Of a DNA stretch of 12,314 bases, positions 6,464 to 12,314 are shown piece by piece; position 1 is the stretch's first letter, and every line of letters begins with the position of its first letter. The position numbers and the translations under genes are program-made. Source of the stretch: DAOTUL01 sp034437435 (GTDB lineage: Bacteria > Chloroflexota > Anaerolineae > Aggregatilineales > Phototrophicaceae); assembly GCA_964417785.1 (NCBI GenBank), contig CAYQJO010000123.1, positions 1-12,314 of the forward strand, written 5' to 3'. The notes beneath the pieces were generated by a model. It did not search any database. It was not told where the DNA came from and worked only from the letters and a program-made list of their open reading frames with translations.

Positions 6464-7573
6464 ATGAGTTATCCACCACCGCGACTGGTCTTCTGGGAAA
6501 CAACCGCCGGATGCAATTTGCGCTGCATTCACTGCCGCCGGGTGACGGTGGCTGATCAACTGACACCGCAGGATTTGACGACCGAAGAGTCGTTCCGCAT
6601 GATCGATGATATTGCGGCGACGGGCAAGCCGGTCTTCGTCCTCTCCGGCGGTGAACCGCTGTTCCGCCCTGACATCTACGAGATTGCCCGTTACGCCGCT
6701 GACGCCGGTCTGCCGGTTGCGCTGGCGACCAACGGCACCCTGGTCGATGACGCAGTGGCGGCCCGGATCGCGGCGAGCGGTGTCCAACGTGTGAGTATCT
6801 CGTTCGACGGTGTCGACGCTGCCACCCATGACATGTTTCGTGGTTTGCCCGGCTCGTTCGACGCCGCCATTCGCGGGATGAAGGCGCTGCAAGCGGTCGG
6901 TATCCCGGTGCAGATCAACACCACCATCGCCAATCACAACAAGGCCCAGCTTGAGTCCATGCTGGCGCTGGCGAAAGACCTGGGCGCGGTGGGGTTGCAT
7001 CTGTTCCTGCTGGTGCCGGTGGGCTGTGGCGTGGAAATCGCCGAGGACCAGATGATTAACGCGCAGGAATACGAGCGCGTTCTCAACTGGCTTTACGACA
7101 CTGAGCGCAGTGAACCGGATTTGCAGTTGAAAGCGACCTGTGCGCCCCACTACTTCCGTGTGATGCACACCCGTCGTGCTGAAGACAAGCGCAACGGCAT
7201 GGAACTGCCGCTTCCCGCCAGCCATCACCGTCAGGTACACGGCCACAAACATATGCACGCCGCCACCAAAGGCTGTCTGGCCGGTACGGGTGTCTGCTTT
7301 GTGTCGCACCGGGGCGAGGTTTTTCCCTGTGGCTATCTGCCTGTCGAGGCCGGTAATGTCCGCCAACAGGATTTCGGCACTATCTGGCAGGACAGCCCGT
7401 TGTTTGCCGAAATGCGCGATCCGGACCTGCTGGAAGGCAAATGCGGTGCGTGCCAGTTCAAGTCCCTGTGCAGTGGATGCCGCGCCCGTGCTTACGGCGT
7501 CACTGGTGATTATCTTGCGGAAGAACCCTTCTGCGCTTACCAACCCGAAACACGCGAAGTTGTTTTGAATTAG
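6464..7573 (+). CDS. Radical SAM/SPASM protein, AhbD/NirJ-like (heme-pathway type)
   Basis: The N-terminal radical SAM domain carries the cluster motif C17-x3-C21-x2-C24 (CNLRCIHC), followed by SGGEP at 61-65 for SAM binding. The C-terminal part is cysteine-rich as in SPASM/Twitch proteins: C226, C271, C278, C289, C327, C330, C336, C339 and C357. Phrases such as GCLAGTGVCFVSHRGEVFPC and KCGAC with SGCRARAYGVTGDY closely resemble AhbD, the radical SAM enzyme that turns iron-coproporphyrin III into heme b in the siroheme-dependent pathway, and the related NirJ proteins. At 369 residues the length fits. A histidine-rich stretch, HHRQVHGHKHMH, at 254-265 is notable. The ATG has AGGA six bases upstream. 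Placement after hemH supports a heme role, perhaps an oxygen-independent coproheme decarboxylase. A peptide-modifying SPASM enzyme is the alternative, but no precursor peptide gene was found. Confidence 0.8.
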   Translation: MSYPPPRLVFWETTAGCNLRCIHCRRVTVADQLTPQDLTTEESFRMIDDIAATGKPVFVLSGGEPLFRPDIYEIARYAADAGLPVALATNGTLVDDAVAARIAASGVQRVSISFDGVDAATHDMFRGLPGSFDAAIRGMKALQAVGIPVQINTTIANHNKAQLESMLALAKDLGAVGLHLFLLVPVGCGVEIAEDQMINAQEYERVLNWLYDTERSEPDLQLKATCAPHYFRVMHTRRAEDKRNGMELPLPASHHRQVHGHKHMHAATKGCLAGTGVCFVSHRGEVFPCGYLPVEAGNVRQQDFGTIWQDSPLFAEMRDPDLLEGKCGACQFKSLCSGCRARAYGVTGDYLAEEPFCAYQPETREVVLN

Positions 7574-7583
7574 TTGAGGTCGT

Positions 7584-9095
7584 ATGAGAAGCAAGATTAT
7601 CGTAAGTCTGCTTTGGTTTATCCTGATGCTGCCCGGTGTGGCGGCTCAGGAGAACAATACTGTCACCATGGCGCTGACGCTGGACCCTGGCACACTTGAT
7701 CCACACGGCGCACCGCATCCGAGCAGCCCGGTGCTGCTGGCCTATGTGTACGATACGCTGGTCTTCCAGGATGAAACCGGCAAGCTTCAGCCCTTCCTGG
7801 CCGAAAGCTGGACGGTTGAAGATGGGGCAATCACCTTCATGCTGCGTTCCGGCATTGTCTTCAGCAATGGCAACCCGGTCAATGCCGATGCGGTGATCTT
7901 CACCTTCGAGCGTCTGAAAGAAATTGGTCGGCGGTCGCTTATCTACAGTGATATTGCTAACGTTGCGGCCTTTGAAAAAGTCAGCGATATGGAAGTCCGT
8001 TTCGTCCAGTCCGAACCATCGGTGACGCTCCTGAGCGCCCTGTCGTATCCCTTCGCCGCCATTCTCGACCCGGAGGCGACCACCAGCGCCGGTGAAGACT
8101 ATGGCGTGAACCCGGTCGGCAGCGGTCCTTTTATGCTGAAAGAATGGGTGCCGCAAAACAGTATGCGCTTCGTCCCCAATCCCAATTATCATAACCAGCG
8201 GCCTACCGATAATCCCGACCAGCAGCCCCAAGTTGAAGAACTGCTGGTACGCTTCACCCGTGAGGACTCGACTCGGGTCAACGCCCTGCTGACCGGCGAG
8301 ATCGACATCGCTTATATATCGTCCGCGCCGCAGTTGGCGCGTCTGGCAGACAACCCTGATTTCACGATAATGGACGATCCATCTCGCGGTATGGCACTGT
8401 TGGGCTTCAACAGCGGACGTGCGCCCTTTGATCAGGCAGAAGCACGGCGGGCGGTGGCTCAGGCGGTCGATAAGCAGTTCATGATCGAGGTAGCTGTACC
8501 CGGTATGGCGCAAATCCTCAACACACCGCTCCCACCGACCATCTTTGGCTATAATCCGGACCTGGAAGCGACAGCCCCCGGTTATGATGTGGTGGCGGCT
8601 CGCCAGTTGATCGGCACGAGCAGCTACGACGGTCGAGAGATCACGATCCTGACGTCCAGTTTCCCCACGCATGATACGATGGCGACCATTTTGCAGGCAC
8701 AACTCGCTGAAATCGGCATCCCGGCGACCATCAACATTCTGGATTATGCTGGCATGCGGGCGGCGGCGGCGGCGGGGGAATATGATATTTTGCTGACACG
8801 CTATAACTGGAACGATCCCGATGTACTGCGGACCTATCTGGCGACCGACAGCAGCAGCAATCGCTACTTCTACAGCAATCCAGCACTGGATGCGTTGGTC
8901 GAGCAGGGCCGGGCAGAGTTCGATGAAGCAGCACGGTTCGACATTTACACCGAAGCGCAGCAGATCGTCATTGACGAAATGCCCTGGGTGCCGTTGTTCC
9001 TGCCCATCACCAGGATTGTCGTGAGTAACCGACTGCAAAATGTCAATGTGCTGCACAGCCATGTGATTTTTGACGATGTGGTTATCGCCGGGTGA
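7584..9095 (+). CDS. ABC transporter family 5 substrate-binding protein (DppA/OppA-like)
   Basis: This is an extracytoplasmic solute receptor of the peptide/nickel/opine class. The signal peptide has core IIVSLLWFILMLPG and a likely VAA-QE cleavage site near residue 22. There is no cysteine anywhere, so it is not a lipoprotein. Family features include an early LDPGTLDPHG segment, LAESWTVEDGAITFMLRSGIVFSNG around 72-96, and NPVGSGPFMLKEW. At 503 residues the length is typical. It starts ten bases after the radical SAM stop with a GAGGT binding site, and two cognate permease genes follow. The ligand cannot be read from the sequence. Peptides are the default, but the heme enzymes on both sides make heme, porphyrin or 5-aminolevulinate plausible, since E. 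coli DppA is known to bind heme. Confidence 0.92.
   Translation: MRSKIIVSLLWFILMLPGVAAQENNTVTMALTLDPGTLDPHGAPHPSSPVLLAYVYDTLVFQDETGKLQPFLAESWTVEDGAITFMLRSGIVFSNGNPVNADAVIFTFERLKEIGRRSLIYSDIANVAAFEKVSDMEVRFVQSEPSVTLLSALSYPFAAILDPEATTSAGEDYGVNPVGSGPFMLKEWVPQNSMRFVPNPNYHNQRPTDNPDQQPQVEELLVRFTREDSTRVNALLTGEIDIAYISSAPQLARLADNPDFTIMDDPSRGMALLGFNSGRAPFDQAEARRAVAQAVDKQFMIEVAVPGMAQILNTPLPPTIFGYNPDLEATAPGYDVVAARQLIGTSSYDGREITILTSSFPTHDTMATILQAQLAEIGIPATINILDYAGMRAAAAAGEYDILLTRYNWNDPDVLRTYLATDSSSNRYFYSNPALDALVEQGRAEFDEAARFDIYTEAQQIVIDEMPWVPLFLPITRIVVSNRLQNVNVLHSHVIFDDVVIAG
8761..8775 (+). repeat. CGG trinucleotide run inside the substrate-binding protein gene
   Basis: Five consecutive CGG units encode part of an alanine stretch (MRAAAAAGEYD). 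Length changes by whole units would keep the frame. It is probably just codon bias over an alanine-rich helix. Confidence 0.4.
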
Positions 9096-9099
9096 AGGT

Positions 9100-10017
9100 A
9101 TGCAGATTGTCCTGCGCCGGGTATTGATCGCGATACCCACACTCTTGTTGTTGTCGTTGGTGGTCTTTCTCCTGCTGGAACTGGCTCCCGGCGACGTAAC
9201 CTTCGCTGTTCTCGATCCGAGCAGCGATCAGGGTGATGCAGTCCGTGAAGAACTGGGCCTGAACCGCCCGGTTCTCTTGCGTTATGTTGATTATGTGGCG
9301 AATCTCCTGCGCGGCGACATGGGCAATACGGTTCGCTCCGGCCAGCCTGTGGTGCGCGAAATCGGGATTCGACTGCCTTATACACTGGCTCTGATTGCGG
9401 CATCGATCCTGCTGGGTACACTGGCCGGTGCAACAATGGGGATCATCGCTGCACACCAACAGGGTAAGCTGGCCGATACCGTCATCACCGGGCTGATCTC
9501 GGCGGCGATGGCGACGCCCACCTTCTGGTTGGCGTTGGTGCTGGTGAATGTGTTTGCGCTGCAATTGCGCATCCTGCCCGTGTTCGGTGCGGATAGTCTG
9601 AAGCATCTCATTTTGCCGGCTGTATGTACCTCGCTGACACTGGTCCCTGGCATTGCCCGGTTGACCCGCGCCAGCTTGCTCGAGGCACGCGGTGCAGATT
9701 TTATCCTGTTTGCCCAGTCGAAAGGGCTTTCCGGTCTTCGCATTCTGCTGCGCCATATCACACCGGTGGCGGCCATCTCAGTCGTAACTTATATCGGCTT
9801 GCAGACCGTGCGGCTCATCAGCATCGTCACGATTATGGAGATCATTTTCAGTTGGCCCGGTTTAGGCGGATTGGCGATTAGTGCGGCCTTTGACCGTGAT
9901 CCTTTTCTGGTGCAGGGGACCACACTGACCATCGCTGCACTCACTTTTGCCATTTTGTTCCTGGTCGATGTCATCGTCGCCTACCTGGACCCACGAATCG
10001 CACGAAAGGCGGTCTAG
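9100..10017 (+). CDS. ABC transporter permease, DppB-type
   Basis: This is one of two inner-membrane subunits of the importer. The 305-residue protein begins MQIVLRRVLIAIPTLLLLS, the standard DppB N-terminus with its first transmembrane segment at about 8-28. A periplasmic loop with DPSSDQGDAVREELGLNRP follows, and then further transmembrane segments. The cytoplasmic EAA loop that docks to the ATPase is at about 195-222 (EARGADFILFAQSKGLS, ILLRHITP). The ATG at 9100 is chosen over an in-frame TTG at 9070 and ATG at 9076, because those would add ten atypical residues inside the preceding gene and lack a ribosome binding site. The gap to the substrate-binding protein stop is four bases. No ATPase gene is present in the window. 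Confidence 0.92.
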   Translation: MQIVLRRVLIAIPTLLLLSLVVFLLLELAPGDVTFAVLDPSSDQGDAVREELGLNRPVLLRYVDYVANLLRGDMGNTVRSGQPVVREIGIRLPYTLALIAASILLGTLAGATMGIIAAHQQGKLADTVITGLISAAMATPTFWLALVLVNVFALQLRILPVFGADSLKHLILPAVCTSLTLVPGIARLTRASLLEARGADFILFAQSKGLSGLRILLRHITPVAAISVVTYIGLQTVRLISIVTIMEIIFSWPGLGGLAISAAFDRDPFLVQGTTLTIAALTFAILFLVDVIVAYLDPRIARKAV

Positions 10018-10018
10018 T

Positions 10019-10900
10019 TTGCGTGTTTCTGATGCGTTCAACTACCGAATTCGCATTGAACCACAGACCAGGACAACCCGGCAGCGGTTTGTTTGCCGGT
10101 CGCTGGTTACCGGTGCTGTCATTGTCGCGATAGTCATCGGTGTGGCGCTGCTGGCCGATGTGATTGCCCCATACGACTTCGCCAGGATGAACCCGACCGC
10201 ACGCATGCAGGCCCCGTCGCTGGACCATCCGTTTGGCACCGATGTGTTCGGACGAGATTTGTTCAGCCGGGTGGTTGTGGGAGCCAGGTTGAGCCTGGAA
10301 GTGGCGCTGCTGGCGGTCGGCATTGCGGCGCTACCCGGTGTGCTGCTCGGTACGGTGGCGGGCCTCTATCCCGGTTTGGTGACCGGTGTGCTGTCCTTTG
10401 TTATGGATGCGTGGATGGCAGTACCGGGGTTGTTGCTGGTCATCGCCCTGACGGCGGCGTTGGGGCGCTCGACACTGGTGCTGGCGGTGGCCCTGGGATT
10501 GGCGGGTATCCCAACTTATTACCGGTTGGCACGGGTGGAGAGTCTGCGGGTCAGCCAATCGCTGTATATCGAAGCGGCCCGTTCATTGGGTGCAAAGGAT
10601 CGCCATGTGGTGTGGTGCCATGTGCTGCCTAATGTGATGCCGACGCTGCTTGTACTCATCACACTGCGGACCGGCTCAATGCTGATGGCGGTTAGCGCCT
10701 TCAGCTTTATTGGGTTGGGCGCACAACCACCGGAACCGGAATGGGGGGCGCTGCTGGCGGAAAGCCGTGATTACATGCAGCAGGCATGGTGGCTGATGGT
10801 TTTCCCCGGTATTGCCATCGCGGTGACCGTTTTTGGTTTGAACACATTGGGTGACGGTCTGCGTGATCTGCTGGACCCGAAGAAAGGCACAAAATCTTGA
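10019..10900 (+). CDS. ABC transporter permease, DppC-type
   Basis: This is the second membrane subunit, 293 residues from a TTG start. A first transmembrane segment lies at about 28-50 (GAVIVAIVIGVALLADVIAP). The DppC signature HPFGTDVFGRDLFSRVVVGA is at 70-89, and the EAA loop (EAARSLGAKDRHVVW, HVLPN) is at about 185-205. The C-terminus, LGDGLRDLLDPK, is typical. The TTG at 10019 is supported by GAAAGGCGG about eight bases upstream. A longer reading from the ATG at 9947 would lie inside dppB and add 24 unrelated residues. The gene starts one base after the dppB stop and ends in a four-base overlap with hemY. Confidence 0.92.
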   Translation: MRVSDAFNYRIRIEPQTRTTRQRFVCRSLVTGAVIVAIVIGVALLADVIAPYDFARMNPTARMQAPSLDHPFGTDVFGRDLFSRVVVGARLSLEVALLAVGIAALPGVLLGTVAGLYPGLVTGVLSFVMDAWMAVPGLLLVIALTAALGRSTLVLAVALGLAGIPTYYRLARVESLRVSQSLYIEAARSLGAKDRHVVWCHVLPNVMPTLLVLITLRTGSMLMAVSAFSFIGLGAQPPEPEWGALLAESRDYMQQAWWLMVFPGIAIAVTVFGLNTLGDGLRDLLDPKKGTKS

Positions 10901-12282
10901 ATCTGGTGATTATTGGCGGTGGAATAGCCGGAATGGCGACCGCCTATTATGCGCAGAAGGCCGCAGAGGAAAAGGGCCTGGACGTAAGCATAACCCTGGT
11001 GGAACGCGATGAACGTCTCGGTGGCAAAGTCACCACCGATACCCGCGAGGGCTTCGTGGTCGAAGGTGGACCGGACTCGTTCATCACGCAGAAGCCCTGG
11101 GCATTGGCGCTGGCCCGTGAACTGGGGCTTGAGGAGCAGTTGGTCGGCACCAACGATCACCGGCGCAAGACCTATATTCTGCGCCGGGGTAAGCTGCACC
11201 AGATGCCCGACGGACTGACTCTGGTGGTCCCGACCCGCTTCTGGCCTTTCGTCAAGTCGCGCTTGATCTCATGGCCGGGCAAACTGCGCATGGGGATGGA
11301 TTTGTTCATCCCACCGAAAGACGATGACGATGATGAGAGTCTGGCCGATTTCATGCGGCGGCGGTTGGGCCGCGAAGCACTGGAAGTCCTGGGCGAACCG
11401 ATGCTGGCGGGTATCCATGTGGCCGAAGCGGAAACCTTGAGTCTGATGGCGACTTTTCCCCGCTTGCGCGATACTGAGCGCAAATATGGCAGTCTGACGA
11501 AGGGCATGATCGCCGCCCGCAAGAATCGACCACCAGCCAAAACCTCAATGTTCATGACGTTGCGCGGTGGCCTTAAGACTCTGATCGGGGCGCTGGAAGA
11601 GACCTTTCGCGGCGATGTTTTCACCGGGCGTGGTGTGACCGCGTTGGAAGACGGCACCGTGCATCTCGATGACGGCACAACCCTGCCAGCGGATGCGATC
11701 ATCCTGGCGACACCGGCCTATGTCGCGGCGGACCTGCTTGGACCGGGCGAATTGGCCGACTTGCTCAATGGAATTCGCTATGTCGATACGGCGACCGTCT
11801 CTCTCGGTTTCGATGCAGATGAGATCGGTCACCCATTGAACGGCTTCGGCTTTGTCATCCCGCACAGTGAACCGACCCGCCTGCTGGCCTGCACCTGGAC
11901 CAGCACCAAATTCGACCACCGAGCGCCAAACGGTCAGGTGCTGCTGCGGGTGTTTGTGGGTGGTCCCCGGCGGCAGGAGCTTGTCCGGTTGGACGATGCC
12001 GAACTGATTCAGATCGTGCGCGACGAACTGCGCACGATCATGGGTATCTCGGCGGAACCGACGCTGGCGCGAGTCTTCCGCTGGTATAAAGCCAATCCCC
12101 AATACGATGTCGGCCACCTGGATCGTGTGGCGCAAATGGAGGCGCTCTGTCCGCCGGGTGTTTACCTGACAGGCAGTGCTTATCGTGGAGTCGGTATGCC
12201 GGACTGCATCCACCAGGGCCAGCAGGCCGCAGCGAAAGCCATCGACTACCTGTCGGAGATGGTGACACTCTGCATCGACTAA
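10897..12282 (+). CDS. hemY: HemY/CgoX oxidase (coproporphyrinogen III or protoporphyrinogen IX oxidase)
   Basis: This FAD enzyme uses oxygen to remove six electrons from a porphyrinogen. In a pathway with HemH and HemQ, it most likely makes coproporphyrin III. The N-terminal dinucleotide-binding motif GGGIAG is at 7-12 and is followed by the ribose-binding E36 (LVERDERLGGK) and EGGPDSF at 56-62, all typical of HemY. The GEPMLAGIHVAEAETLS segment and the C-terminal FAD motif (GSAYRGVGMPDCIHQG) are also present. At 461 residues the length is normal. An acidic run, DDDDDE, near residue 145 lies in the substrate domain. The TTG start overlaps the permease TGA as TTGA, with GAAAGG nine bases upstream. 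A GTG three codons later is too far from that site. It is the last gene of the plus-strand cluster visible here. Confidence 0.93.
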   Translation: MNLVIIGGGIAGMATAYYAQKAAEEKGLDVSITLVERDERLGGKVTTDTREGFVVEGGPDSFITQKPWALALARELGLEEQLVGTNDHRRKTYILRRGKLHQMPDGLTLVVPTRFWPFVKSRLISWPGKLRMGMDLFIPPKDDDDDESLADFMRRRLGREALEVLGEPMLAGIHVAEAETLSLMATFPRLRDTERKYGSLTKGMIAARKNRPPAKTSMFMTLRGGLKTLIGALEETFRGDVFTGRGVTALEDGTVHLDDGTTLPADAIILATPAYVAADLLGPGELADLLNGIRYVDTATVSLGFDADEIGHPLNGFGFVIPHSEPTRLLACTWTSTKFDHRAPNGQVLLRVFVGGPRRQELVRLDDAELIQIVRDELRTIMGISAEPTLARVFRWYKANPQYDVGHLDRVAQMEALCPPGVYLTGSAYRGVGMPDCIHQGQQAAAKAIDYLSEMVTLCID

Positions 12283-12288
12283 AGTCGA
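12275..12288 (+). other. Small hairpin across the hemY stop codon
   Basis: TCGACT at 12275-12280 and AGTCGA at 12283-12288 are reverse complements flanking the TAA stop codon. No T-run follows, so evidence for a terminator is weak. The remaining bases up to 12314 show nothing recognisable. Confidence 0.15.
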
Positions 12289-12314
12289 GCAGCTTCTTGA
12301 GAACCCCATGTCGA

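Noticed and set aside
8756..8778. CGG run as a phase-variation tract
   Set aside because: The unit is three bases, so slippage would only alter alanine number and could not switch the gene off.
9070..9099. Upstream TTG or ATG start for the DppB-type permease
   Set aside because: The ten extra residues do not resemble DppB proteins and no ribosome binding site precedes them. The ATG at 9100 gives a standard N-terminus.
7500..9140. Long minus-strand open frame of 546 codons
   Set aside because: It lies opposite the well-supported substrate-binding protein gene, has no recognisable domain and an odd composition rich in His, Arg and Gln. It is a mirror of codon bias in the real gene.
9947..10018. 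Upstream ATG start for the DppC-type permease
   Set aside because: It would overlap the previous permease by 71 bases and add 24 serine-rich residues foreign to the family. The TTG at 10019 has a ribosome binding site.
12275..12314. Rho-independent terminator after hemY
   Set aside because: Only a five- or six-base stem across the stop codon is seen, with no following T-run, so the evidence is too weak.

Overview
The window reads as a bacterial chromosome segment of moderately high G+C content. The best guess is a member of the Chloroflexota, in the broad Anaerolineae area. That guess rests on the mix of gene families: a secreted thioredoxin/NHL protein of the NHLRC2 type, a HemQ-type protein fused to a Rieske domain, Actinobacteria-like cysteines in the ferrochelatase, and several TTG starts. 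No rRNA, tRNA, CRISPR array, phage or insertion-sequence gene was seen. Every identification comes from reading motifs by eye; no database search was run.

Layout. The left third (1-4099) is a minus-strand gene set, transcribed towards position 1. In order of transcription it holds a secreted thioredoxin/NHL-propeller protein (4099-2060), a 126-residue protein of unknown family (2047-1667), a dihydropyrimidinase/D-hydantoinase family enzyme (1653-181), and the first 28 codons of a probable membrane protein (84-1) that runs off the window. The first three genes are separated by only 12-13 bases and look like one operon. The fourth is preceded by a hairpin that contains its own ribosome binding site.

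The right two thirds (4314-12282) form a plus-strand heme locus. It starts from a 214-base divergent intergenic region with a plausible promoter. The order is: HemQ-type coproheme decarboxylase fused to a Rieske ferredoxin domain; ferrochelatase HemH; an 81-base gap with tandem 10-base repeats and a palindrome; an AhbD/NirJ-like radical SAM/SPASM protein; a family 5 ABC substrate-binding protein; two DppB/DppC-type permeases; and the HemY oxidase. The genes after the gap overlap or nearly touch.

How they fit together. HemY (coproporphyrinogen oxidase), HemH (iron insertion) and HemQ (coproheme decarboxylation) are the three terminal enzymes of the coproporphyrin-dependent heme pathway. The radical SAM protein resembles AhbD, which carries out the same coproheme-to-heme b decarboxylation without oxygen. 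The locus may therefore hold two interchangeable last steps, one oxidative and one anaerobic, with the anaerobic one behind its own control region. An importer related to the Dpp system, which in E. coli also carries heme and 5-aminolevulinate, sits between the heme enzymes. Its ATPases are not in the window. This dual-decarboxylase plus importer arrangement is the most interesting candidate system here.
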